Origin: a candidate division WOR-3 bacterium
GTDB taxonomy: Bacteria > Hydrothermota > Tepidihabitantia > SM23-42 > JAOAFX01
Assembly (NCBI GenBank): GCA_039802005.1
Contig: JBDRVV010000002.1
Location: forward strand, 62,001 to 126,000
Direction: 5' to 3'
DNA: 64,000 nt
Shown: in pieces, positions 1 through 6,843 of the stretch
How positions within the stretch are numbered: the first letter of the stretch is position 1
Layout: each line of letters begins with the position of its first letter
Translations under genes and position numbers: made by a program
Notes under the pieces: generated by a model
What the model was told of the DNA's origin: nothing
Databases searched by the model: none
The model's input: only the letters and a program-made list of their open reading frames with translations

Positions 1-729
1 GCAAAAGAACCGTATGATTATCTTGTTGAATTCTGCAAATTTGGTAATCGGACAATTGGAACCGAAGGGCATAGAAATGCCTTCAATTATATAATAAAGA
101 ATCTTAAAAACCCTGAGATAGATTCTTTCTTTATTGATGGCGTCTGGCTTTACAATATTTATCAGAAATTTCCGGGGAATGAACCACTAATTGGTATTGG
201 CACACACTGGGACTCAGACCGGAATTGCCCTGGTGCCAACGATGGAGGCTCAACTGTAGCACTACTCTTAAAACTTGCTGATACCCTCTCAAAAAATCCT
301 GCTGATATGAATATACATATTCTATTTTTTGACGGTGAAGATGTAGAAAAGGCTGAACTTTATGGCTCAACCCATTTTGCTGCAAAATGTCTTGATCATT
401 ATTCTTTCATATTGATTGTTGATATGGTAGGGGATAAAAATTTACAGATTTATAAAGAAGGTAATTCTACAAAATTCTTTCCTGCACTTGTTGACTCAAT
501 CTGGGAGATAGGAATGATTGAGGCGCCAGGTGTTTTTATTCCGACAATTAAATATTTTATCATTGATGACCATATGCCTTTGATAAAATATGGTATAAGG
601 GCAATTGATATCATAGATTTTGATTATCCCTACTGGGACACACCCTTTGATACAATTGACAAATGCAGTAAAGAAAGTTTAGATAAAATGTATAAATTTT
701 TATTACGGATAGTTTATCCAGGATATTGA
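1..729 (+). CDS. M28 family peptidase / glutaminyl-peptide cyclotransferase-like (5' partial)
   Basis: The reading frame is open from the first base, so the N-terminus lies outside the window; 242 codons are visible. The metal-site motifs of the M28/glutaminyl cyclase fold appear in order: THWDSD (visible residues 68-73), GANDGGS (78-84), FFDGED (109-114), a VDMVGD segment and IIDDHMPL near the C-terminus. The spacing and the DDHMPL ... YPYWDTPFDT tail resemble animal and bacterial glutaminyl cyclases more than aminopeptidases. These enzymes bind zinc and either release N-terminal residues or cyclise N-terminal Gln; which one applies here cannot be told. Its stop overlaps the next start by one base (TGATG), so the two genes are translationally coupled. 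Signal peptide not assessable. Confidence 0.85.
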   Translation, partial: AKEPYDYLVEFCKFGNRTIGTEGHRNAFNYIIKNLKNPEIDSFFIDGVWLYNIYQKFPGNEPLIGIGTHWDSDRNCPGANDGGSTVALLLKLADTLSKNPADMNIHILFFDGEDVEKAELYGSTHFAAKCLDHYSFILIVDMVGDKNLQIYKEGNSTKFFPALVDSIWEIGMIEAPGVFIPTIKYFIIDDHMPLIKYGIRAIDIIDFDYPYWDTPFDTIDKCSKESLDKMYKFLLRIVYPGY

Positions 730-1046
730 TGAATCGTAAAGAAATCATCATTCTATCTGTTTTGATTTCTCTTCTTTTAATAATAAATATCTTAAATTAT
801 GCAGTATGGAAATTCAACAAAAAAAGTTATGCTTTAATCATAGAAGAAGAGATGCGACAAATTTCAATCAACCTCGCCAGCGAAGAACAACTTGTAATGT
901 TGCCTGGAATTGGTCCGGCATTAGCCCAAAGAATAGTTGAATTTCGCGAAAATAATGGTGAATTCAAAAAAATTGAAGATATAAAAAAAGTAAAGGGAGT
1001 CGGAGAAAAATTATTTGAAAAAATTAAATCCTATATAAAACTATAA
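729..1046 (+). CDS. ComEA-like helix-hairpin-helix protein
   Basis: A 105-residue protein with an N-terminal membrane segment (about residues 7-25) followed by two helix-hairpin-helix motifs. The first contains MLPGIGPALAQRIVEFR and the second IKKVKGVGEKLFEKI. This is the DNA-binding module of ComEA, the periplasmic DNA receptor for natural transformation; stand-alone short versions are common and are usually membrane-anchored with the HhH outside. The ATG at 729 overlaps the upstream stop. A TTG one codon earlier is also possible. A role in DNA uptake is inference, although a ComM/YifB-family gene also lies in this window (39652). No ComEC or pilus genes are seen nearby. Confidence 0.85.
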   Translation: MNRKEIIILSVLISLLLIINILNYAVWKFNKKSYALIIEEEMRQISINLASEEQLVMLPGIGPALAQRIVEFRENNGEFKKIEDIKKVKGVGEKLFEKIKSYIKL

Positions 1047-1064
1047 ATAGGGTTTTTTCAATAA

Positions 1065-1092
1065 TTGACAAATAATTTTATTGGATTATCAT
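1065..1092 (+). promoter_or_regulatory. Promoter of the ABC permease pair; predicts a leaderless GTG start
   Basis: TTGACA at 1065-1070, a 16-bp spacer and TATCAT at 1087-1092. The GTG at 1098 follows the -10 box by 5 bases, the same geometry as nine other sites in the window. The in-frame TTG at 1065, which could be mistaken for a start codon, is the -35 box. Confidence 0.65.
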
Positions 1093-1097
1093 TACCT

Positions 1098-2030
1098 GTG
1101 AATAAAAGAAAAGATAAAGTGGCTTATCTATTTCTGCTACCTGCATTACTAATAATTTGTATTTTCAGGTTTTATCCGATAATCCAGGCTATCGGTATGA
1201 GCTTATATAACTGGTCTATCGCGGGGCCACTGAAGTTCATATGGTTCAAAAATTATTACAAACTTTTCATAGATCCAAAATTTTATCAATCACTCATAAA
1301 TACCTTCTGGTATGTTTTAGGGGTGGTCCCGCTAACAATTATTCTCTCTATAGTTATTGCGTATCTTCTGAATCAAAAAATTAAAGGACAGGGAATATAC
1401 AGGACGCTCTATTATCTACCGGTTGTTACATCCATCGTTGCAATAAGTGTGGTCTGGCGCTGGATATTTAATCCCGACCGTGGAATATTGAATGCATTAT
1501 TCAACTTGCTCGGTATCGCAGGTGTAAAATGGCTGAATGATTCAAGGGGAATTTTTGAAATAATCTTACATACTGACATTTCTGGTTTTTTTGCGGGACC
1601 TTCTATCGCACTCTGCTCATTAATGATAATGGCTATATGGCATAATATTGGATATTGTATCATTATCTGCCTTGCCGGACTTCAGAACATTCCTGCCCAG
1701 TATTATGAAGCGGCAAAAATAGATGGGGCAAGAGGTTGGGAGTTATTCTGGAATATCACAATTCCAATACTTTCACCAACAATATTTTATCTGCTGTTAA
1801 CGCAATCAATCATTGCTTTTAATACATTCACCCCGGTTTATGTAATGACACAACCACCGGGTGGACCACTGGGGACAACAAGCCTGGTTGTATATTATTT
1901 ATATGAACAATCCTTCAGGTTATGGAATCTTGGATATGCAAACGCCATTGCCTTTGTTGTCTTCGTTATTATCTTCGCCCTGACAAAACTCCAGCAAAAA
2001 TTTTTAGAACAAAAGGTTTATTATGAATAA
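1098..2030 (+). CDS. ABC transporter permease, MalF/UgpA type
   Basis: About 310 residues with six predicted membrane segments and the EAA loop (YYEAAKIDGARGWELFWN), the site that contacts the ATPase in importers of the carbohydrate-uptake-1 family. The GTG start at 1098 (MNKRKDKVAYLFLLPALL after initiation) is chosen because a consensus promoter ends 5 bases upstream and because this is where homologues typically begin. The gene overlaps the following permease by 8 bases, the usual MalF-MalG arrangement. No substrate-binding protein or ATPase gene is adjacent, so the substrate cannot be predicted and the partners must lie elsewhere. Confidence 0.9.
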   Translation: MNKRKDKVAYLFLLPALLIICIFRFYPIIQAIGMSLYNWSIAGPLKFIWFKNYYKLFIDPKFYQSLINTFWYVLGVVPLTIILSIVIAYLLNQKIKGQGIYRTLYYLPVVTSIVAISVVWRWIFNPDRGILNALFNLLGIAGVKWLNDSRGIFEIILHTDISGFFAGPSIALCSLMIMAIWHNIGYCIIICLAGLQNIPAQYYEAAKIDGARGWELFWNITIPILSPTIFYLLLTQSIIAFNTFTPVYVMTQPPGGPLGTTSLVVYYLYEQSFRLWNLGYANAIAFVVFVIIFALTKLQQKFLEQKVYYE

Positions 2031-2832
2031 AAAGTTCATTCATTTGTTATTAATATTGGGAACGATATGGATGATTTTGCCATTTTTCTGGATGGTCTCT
2101 ACTTCTTTAAAAACTCAGGATGAGGCATTACAATTTCCACCTACACTCATTCCTGAAAAACTTATGTTCAGCAATTTCATTGAAGCGTTCAAACAGGTTG
2201 ATTTTACAAGGTATTTTATAAATACGCTGATCATGACCACGGGTTCGGTTCTTCTTGTATATTTTACAACCATTCTCTCTGCCTATGCCTTTGCCCGATT
2301 AAATTTCTTGGGTAGAGAACTTCTCTTCACTCTGTTTCTTGCGATGATGATGGTCCCGATGCCTGTATATCTTGCCCCCTCCTATGTAATACTCAGTAAA
2401 TTTCGATTCATCGATACATTCTGGGCGCTAATAATCCCATGGGGAGTAAATATATTTGCAATATTCCTTTTAAGACAACATTTTAAAACCCTGCCCCAGG
2501 AACTTTTTGATGCTGCAAAAATGGATGGATTGAATCACTGGCAGATCATAAAATATATTGTCATACCATTATCCAAACCAGTGCTTATAACTATAGGTAT
2601 TTTTGAAATAATAACAAACTGGAATTCTTTCCTCTGGCCCCTTATTGTAACACATTCGGATTCTATGCGCACAATTCAAACTGGTCTCGCCTATTTTGCG
2701 CAGGCTGAATCAACAAACTATCCCCTACTCTGCGCGGCATCTACATTCACCACCATTCCCCTGATAATTCTTTATTTCTTTGTGCAACGTCAGATTATGG
2801 AATCTTATGCCCGAAGCGGATTAAAGGAATAA
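2023..2832 (+). CDS. ABC transporter permease, MalG/UgpE type
   Basis: A 269-residue inner-membrane protein with a typical MalG N-terminus (membrane segment, then MVSTSLKTQDEALQFPP) and the EAA loop ELFDAAKMDGLNHWQIIKYI. It pairs with the upstream MalF-type permease, which it overlaps by 8 bases, to form the channel of a carbohydrate-type importer. Such permeases normally need an extracytoplasmic binding protein and a MalK/MsmX-type ATPase; neither is encoded in the window. A shared ATPase elsewhere in the genome is likely, since this is common for the family. Substrate unknown. Confidence 0.9.
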   Translation: MNKKFIHLLLILGTIWMILPFFWMVSTSLKTQDEALQFPPTLIPEKLMFSNFIEAFKQVDFTRYFINTLIMTTGSVLLVYFTTILSAYAFARLNFLGRELLFTLFLAMMMVPMPVYLAPSYVILSKFRFIDTFWALIIPWGVNIFAIFLLRQHFKTLPQELFDAAKMDGLNHWQIIKYIVIPLSKPVLITIGIFEIITNWNSFLWPLIVTHSDSMRTIQTGLAYFAQAESTNYPLLCAASTFTTIPLIILYFFVQRQIMESYARSGLKE

Positions 2833-2835
2833 AAA

Positions 2836-3048
2836 ATGAAAATAATAGGAGAAAATGATGTAGAGTGGTACTCAGGGAAAAATGCCCGAACTTTTCCCAG
2901 GCGTGTAAATGTAGATGGAACCTGGCGGGAAGTATTAAGTTTTGAGAAACAGATCTTAGAGGAATTCCCATCCCGTAATAGATACACAATATTTTTGTGC
3001 CATATTGGAGATAATGAAATAGTAAAAGTAAAAATCTTTGGCTGTTGA
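2836..3048 (+). CDS. Small hypothetical protein
   Basis: A 70-residue ORF directly behind the permease genes, three bases after their stop, with an AAGGA ribosome site about seven bases upstream of the ATG. The product is soluble and has no signal peptide or obvious motif. It contains WYSGKNARTFPRRV and VDGTWREVLSFEKQ stretches that look like a small beta-barrel fold. I do not recognise the family. The position suggests cotranscription with the transporter genes. The TGA stop lies inside the -35 box of the tRNA promoter, an example of how tightly the region is packed. Confidence 0.6.
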   Translation: MKIIGENDVEWYSGKNARTFPRRVNVDGTWREVLSFEKQILEEFPSRNRYTIFLCHIGDNEIVKVKIFGC

Positions 3049-3072
3049 CTTTTATTAAAATTTAGATAAAAT
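3045..3072 (+). promoter_or_regulatory. tRNA-Val promoter
   Basis: TTGACT at 3045-3050, a 16-bp spacer and TAAAAT at 3067-3072, ending 19 bases before the mature tRNA 5' end. It overlaps the stop codon of the preceding small gene. Confidence 0.6.
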
Positions 3073-3091
3073 ATAACTTATGCAAAGCAAA

Positions 3092-3167
3092 GGGCGGTTA
3101 GCTCAGTCCTGGTTAGAGCGTCTGCTTGACATGCAGGAGGCCACCCGTTCAAGTCGGGTACCGCCCA
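3092..3167 (+). tRNA. tRNA-Val (GAC anticodon)
   Basis: A full cloverleaf can be drawn by eye. The acceptor arms GGGCGGT and ACCGCCC pair over 7 bp. The D arm is GCTC/GAGC, the anticodon loop TTGACAT carries GAC, and the T arm is ACCCG-TTCAAGT-CGGGT. The discriminator base is A, and CCA is not encoded (TAT follows), so it must be added post-transcriptionally. GAC reads valine codons GUC and GUU. Confidence 0.95.
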
Positions 3168-3177
3168 TATTTATGTT

Positions 3178-3201
3178 AAATGCCAAATTCCAAATGCCAA
3201 A
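3178..3201 (+). repeat. Short direct repeat downstream of the tRNA
   Basis: AAATGCCAAA occurs at 3178-3187 and 3192-3201, separated by 4 bases, in the 100-bp gap between the tRNA and the next gene. It has no clear function and looks like low-complexity intergenic sequence. Confidence 0.4.
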
Positions 3202-3267
3202 AAACAAAGTAATGTTTAAAATTGACAGCAAGTGGAATTTGGAGCAAGGGAGCGTGAGGTAAGCCAG

Positions 3268-3972
3268 ATGGAAGAGGTCCTGGAAAGACTTATTAAGATA
3301 AAGGACCTTGATGAGGACATTAAAAAGAATGAAATTTCTTTGAAAAATATCCCGGAAAAGATTGCCGCACTTCAGAAGGAAATTGAAAAGAAAAACAATC
3401 AGTTAAATCAGGCGAAGAACCGATTAATAGAAATAAAAAAATCTTACAAACTAAAAGAGGGGGATATCGCCGAGAATGAAACAAAAGTCAGTAAATTAAA
3501 TCAGCAAATCCACACGGTAAAAACAAATGAAGAATACAGGGCGATTTTAAAAGAGATTGAATATCTTAAAAATGCTCGTATGTCAATAGAAGAAGAAATG
3601 ATAAATCTCCTTGAAGAAGAAGAAAAAATAAAAAGTACAATCGGAAATCTTGAGAAAGAAACAAAAGAATTTGTGGAAAAAAAGAATCGGGAGATTCAAG
3701 AATTGGAAAAACAAAAAAATCAGATCATTGATGAACAGGATAAAAAGAAATTTATGTTTCAGGACGAAATAAAAAAATTGCCTGATGACATAAGAAAAAT
3801 TTATGAAAGAATTAAAAAAGCAAGGGAAAAGGCAATTTGTGTCGTCACCGATGAGGGAATATGCACAGGGTGTTATTCAAATATCACACCCCAGACCCTC
3901 AATGAGTTGAAAAAAAAGGACAAATTCATTCTTTGCGATTCCTGCGGCAGAATACTTATTTATGAATCTTGA
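3268..3972 (+). CDS. Coiled-coil protein with C-terminal C4 zinc ribbon
   Basis: About 234 residues. Roughly the first 185 are charged heptad-like sequence (Lys/Glu-rich, long coiled coil). The C-terminus has a C4 zinc ribbon: CTGC and then CDSC about 20 residues later, ending GRILIYES. This matches the zf-RING_7/DR0291-like family. The ATG at 3268 has GAGG about nine bases upstream and gives a start homologues would use; an ATG at 3232 is in frame but has no ribosome site. The stop overlaps the next gene by 11 bases. Neighbourhood with an RNase H gene is conserved in other bacteria (for example Rv2229c-Rv2228c in mycobacteria). Molecular role not established. Confidence 0.85.
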   Translation: MEEVLERLIKIKDLDEDIKKNEISLKNIPEKIAALQKEIEKKNNQLNQAKNRLIEIKKSYKLKEGDIAENETKVSKLNQQIHTVKTNEEYRAILKEIEYLKNARMSIEEEMINLLEEEEKIKSTIGNLEKETKEFVEKKNREIQELEKQKNQIIDEQDKKKFMFQDEIKKLPDDIRKIYERIKKAREKAICVVTDEGICTGCYSNITPQTLNELKKKDKFILCDSCGRILIYES

Positions 3973-4399
3973 TGGTGTGGTTGCCTACATTGATGGTGCA
4001 TCCAGTGGGAATCCCGGACCTTCAGCTATTGGGATTGTAATATTTGATAAACACAATTCAGAAAAACCACTTGCAGAAATTTCTCGATATATTGGTATTA
4101 CCACAAATAATGTAGCAGAATATGAAGCGCTTATACATGCATTAAAATGGCTATCGGATAATAAGTTTTTAAATGCTGAGATATACATGGACTCTGAACT
4201 CGTTTATAAACAACTTATGGGCAATTATCGGATAAAAACACCGCATATAAAAATCTTGGCAGACCGTGTGCGAAAATTGCTAAATAAGTTTGAAAAAATT
4301 GATTTAAAAATGATTCCCCGCGAAAGAAACCGTTTAGCCAATCGGCTTGCACAAAGCATTGTCAAAAATATAAAGAAGAAAAAAGAGAAAGATTCTTAA
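3962..4399 (+). CDS. RNase HI-like protein with altered fourth catalytic position
   Basis: A 145-residue RNase H fold. The first three acidic catalytic positions are visible: Asp11 (YIDGASSGNPGP), Glu53 (NNVAEYEALIHAL) and Asp77 (YMDSELVYKQL). At the fourth position, where RNase HI enzymes have Asp in an A-D-x-L-A motif, this protein reads LANRLA with Asn127. The family removes RNA from RNA-DNA hybrids, for example R-loops and Okazaki primers. Loss of the fourth carboxylate usually weakens rather than abolishes activity. It overlaps the zinc-ribbon gene by 11 bases and is followed two bases later by trkH, so an operon is likely. Confidence 0.85.
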   Translation: MNLDGVVAYIDGASSGNPGPSAIGIVIFDKHNSEKPLAEISRYIGITTNNVAEYEALIHALKWLSDNKFLNAEIYMDSELVYKQLMGNYRIKTPHIKILADRVRKLLNKFEKIDLKMIPRERNRLANRLAQSIVKNIKKKKEKDS

Positions 4400-4401
4400 A
4401 A

Positions 4402-5751
4402 ATGAATCAAAAAAAAGAAATAAATCCGGCAAGAATTTTGATTTTCGGATATGTCAGCATTATAATTATTGGTGCAATATTGCTCTCTTTACCTTTCTCA
4501 ACGACTAACGGCATTTCTTTTATAGATGCAATATTTACATCAACCTCGGCTTTATGCGTTACTGGATTGATCGTTAAAAATACTGCAATGGATTTTACCC
4601 TGTTCGGTAAATGTATAATACTTCTCTTAATACAGATTGGTGGTTTGGGATATATGACTCTATCCACATCTTTTTTTTTCTTTTTGGGGAAAAAAATTTC
4701 TTTGCGCGATCGTATGTTATTCAAAGAATCAGTTAATATCCTCAGTTATGATAATTTAATGCGGTTTGCCTGGAGAATTTTTAGAATTACATTTGTTGTG
4801 GAAATGATTGGGGCTATATTGTTTTATTTCAGTTTTGTAAAAAAATTCAGCCCACCGATTGCAGCCGGACACGCAATTTTTCATTCAATATCAGCGTTCT
4901 GCAATGCGGGATTTTCTACATTTTCTGAGAATCTAACACTCTTCGCAAATTTCTGGAATGTCCCTTTGATCGCCTCAGTATTGATAATCACCGGGGGCAT
5001 TGGATTCATTGTGATATCAGATATTTATTATGTTTTAATAAAGAAACAAAGAAAAGAACTCTCACTCCATTCTAAGATAGTTTTAAAAACAACCATAATC
5101 TTATTGGTTGTAGGAACTCTCTTTATATTGTTTTATGAAGGACAAAGAAGTCTCGTTAATTATTCCCTGCCTATGAAAATAATTCATTCTTTCTTCCAGT
5201 CTGTCACACCAAGGACCGCTGGTTTTAATACCGTAGATATCTCTTCATTCTCTACCGCAACAATATTTTTGTTAATCGTGCTTATGTTTATCGGCGCCTC
5301 ACCGGGTGGAACCGGAGGAGGTGTAAAAACTTCAACCTTCGCCCTTATGTTAATCTGGATTAAAGAACTTCTTTTTGGTAGATATAAAAATGATGTTACA
5401 ACAATGAAAAAAAGAATTCCCCAGGAGCAGGCAATGCGTTCTTTTTTACTCATATCCCTGTCAGTATTTTTGATTTTGATTTCATTCTTTCTAATCTTGT
5501 TATTTGACCGTGCCCAACCATTAAAATTATTATTTGAAATTTTCTCGGCTTTCGGAACAGTCGGGCTATCACTTGGCTCAAACCTAAATCCATATTGTAA
5601 TTATGTAGGTGAATTCTCATTATTTAGTAAATTGATAATCATATTATTGATGTTGATTGGAAGGGTAGGAACTTTAACCCTGGGAAGTGCCTTAATTAGA
5701 CCCCGTAATTTTGATTTTTCCTATCCTGAAGAATCAATCGTTGTAGGATAA
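4402..5751 (+). CDS. trkH: TrkH/KtrB potassium uptake channel subunit
   Basis: A 449-residue membrane protein with the four pore-loop repeats of the Trk/Ktr superfamily. The selectivity-filter glycines are visible in ALCVTGLIV, FCNAGFSTF, RTAGFNTVD and FGTVGLSLG. A GGTGGGVKTST cytoplasmic loop is also typical. It conducts K+ (or Na+-coupled K+) into the cell when assembled with a TrkA/KtrA ring. The gene starts 2 bases after the RNase H stop, and trkA follows after a 150-bp gap with its own promoter, so channel and regulator can be transcribed separately. The length fits KtrB better than E. coli TrkH (483 residues). Confidence 0.95.
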   Translation: MNQKKEINPARILIFGYVSIIIIGAILLSLPFSTTNGISFIDAIFTSTSALCVTGLIVKNTAMDFTLFGKCIILLLIQIGGLGYMTLSTSFFFFLGKKISLRDRMLFKESVNILSYDNLMRFAWRIFRITFVVEMIGAILFYFSFVKKFSPPIAAGHAIFHSISAFCNAGFSTFSENLTLFANFWNVPLIASVLIITGGIGFIVISDIYYVLIKKQRKELSLHSKIVLKTTIILLVVGTLFILFYEGQRSLVNYSLPMKIIHSFFQSVTPRTAGFNTVDISSFSTATIFLLIVLMFIGASPGGTGGGVKTSTFALMLIWIKELLFGRYKNDVTTMKKRIPQEQAMRSFLLISLSVFLILISFFLILLFDRAQPLKLLFEIFSAFGTVGLSLGSNLNPYCNYVGEFSLFSKLIIILLMLIGRVGTLTLGSALIRPRNFDFSYPEESIVVG

Positions 5752-5767
5752 TTCTTTAACAACAATA

Positions 5768-5795
5768 TTGACATTTAGCCCTAAATATATATAAT
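5768..5795 (+). promoter_or_regulatory. trkA promoter
   Basis: TTGACA 5768-5773, 16-bp spacer, TATAAT 5790-5795: a perfect consensus. It predicts a leader of about 100 nt before the trkA ATG. The leader contains a strong inverted repeat, so post-initiation control is possible. Confidence 0.75.
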
Positions 5796-5832
5796 ATTAT
5801 ATGCTAAGCCGGATAAAAAATTTCTATGTAAA

Positions 5833-5863
5833 GCGGGTTTTTTTATTACTTATAAAAACCCGC
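5833..5863 (+). terminator. Hairpin in the trkA leader
   Basis: A perfect 10-bp inverted repeat (GCGGGTTTTT / AAAAACCCGC) with an 11-nt loop, followed a few bases later by TTATCTTTTTTC. It has the form of an intrinsic terminator, and lies between the trkA promoter and the trkA start, so it could act as an attenuator. Alternatively it could end transcripts reading through from trkH. Confidence 0.5.
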
Positions 5864-5902
5864 AATTATCTTTTTTCAAAGTTTTCTAAATAAGGACAAA
5901 TT

Positions 5903-6589
5903 ATGAAACAATTCGTTGTTATAGGTCTTGGTAGATTTGGTTCAAGTATTGCCCGGGCACTCGCGGAAAAAAATTTTGAGGTCCTTGCAATGGACCGCAA
6001 TGAAGAAAGGGTTAAAGAAATTGAGGGGACTGTTTCCCAGGCAGTAGTTGTTGATGCTACTGATGAGAAGGCATTAAAAGAATTAGGTATTAAAGAATTT
6101 GATACTGCAATTGTAAGCATCGGCGAAAATATTGAAGACAGCATTATGGTTACACTTTTATTAAAGGAATTCGGTGTGAAACAGGTGATTGTTAAGGCAC
6201 ATAATGAACTACACGCCAAGATTCTCGAAAAAGTCGGTGCCGACAGAATAATCTTTCCTGAAAAAGAAATGGGTGAAAAATTGGCAGAAAGTCTTGCCAG
6301 TCCCAAAATTTTTGATTATATTGAATTATCTACTGAATATGGCATACTTGAAATAATTGCACCAAAAAAATTTTGCGATAAAACCTTGAGTGAATTGAAG
6401 CTTAGAGAAAAATTTGGAATCAGTGTAATGGCTATAAAAAGAAAGATGCCTTATACCAAACCCGATGGTTCACCTGATTTTAAAGAAGAAATAATCATAG
6501 GTCCAGGGGGTTCAGATGAAGTACTACAGGGTGATATTCTTGTTTTGTTGGGAAAATACAAAGATTTAAATCGTATTGAAAAATTATGA
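5903..6589 (+). CDS. trkA: TrkA/KtrA potassium uptake regulatory protein
   Basis: A 228-residue protein with an N-terminal RCK Rossmann domain (VIGLGRFGSSIARALAEKNFEVLAMD, glycine-rich nucleotide site and an acidic residue after beta-2) and a C-terminal RCK_C domain from about residue 140. These proteins form an octameric cytoplasmic ring under the TrkH/KtrB channel and gate it in response to nucleotides, and often c-di-AMP. Length matches KtrA (about 220) rather than the double-length E. coli TrkA. AAGGA lies upstream of the ATG. The stop overlaps the next gene by 4 bases (ATGA). Confidence 0.95.
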   Translation: MKQFVVIGLGRFGSSIARALAEKNFEVLAMDRNEERVKEIEGTVSQAVVVDATDEKALKELGIKEFDTAIVSIGENIEDSIMVTLLLKEFGVKQVIVKAHNELHAKILEKVGADRIIFPEKEMGEKLAESLASPKIFDYIELSTEYGILEIIAPKKFCDKTLSELKLREKFGISVMAIKRKMPYTKPDGSPDFKEEIIIGPGGSDEVLQGDILVLLGKYKDLNRIEKL

Positions 6590-6843
6590 ACAACGATTTT
6601 CAGGACTTACTGGAACTTTCGGAATTCTATATATTAAGCCAGAAATATGAAGAGGCAATAAAAATTCTAAAAAAGGCACAAAAAATTAATAATCGTGAAC
6701 CTAAACTTTATTATAATTTTGGCATCGCCTACGAGGCGCTGAATGACCGAGATAAAGCAATAAATTCTTTTCGTCAGGCACTTTCTTTGGACCCAGATTT
6801 TCAATCCGCCCAGGAACATCTTAACAAATTAATTAAAGGATGA
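6586..6843 (+). CDS. Small TPR protein
   Basis: An 85-residue protein made of two tetratricopeptide repeats; the second is clear (PKLYYNFGIAYEALNDRDKAINSFRQALSLDP contains the canonical G-Y-A ... A-F pattern). TPR units form a helical groove for protein-protein contact. It overlaps trkA by 4 bases and is directly followed by the amidohydrolase start, so all three are cotranscribed. No signal peptide is seen. Partner unknown. Confidence 0.8.
   Translation: MNNDFQDLLELSEFYILSQKYEEAIKILKKAQKINNREPKLYYNFGIAYEALNDRDKAINSFRQALSLDPDFQSAQEHLNKLIKG

Noticed and set aside
1065-1097. TTG at 1065 as the ABC permease start
   Set aside because: This TTG is the first part of the -35 box; the GTG at 1098 fits the leaderless pattern and homologous N-termini.
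3080-3262. 60-codon ORF overlapping tRNA-Val
   Set aside because: It runs across the tRNA gene and has no homologous features or ribosome site.
3222-3267. TTGACA upstream of the zinc-ribbon gene
   Set aside because: No TATAAT-like hexamer appears at 16-18 bp, so it is not called a promoter.
5796-5902. c-di-AMP (ydaO-type) riboswitch in front of trkA
   Set aside because: The leader is too short and conserved motifs could not be matched by eye; only a plain hairpin is supported.
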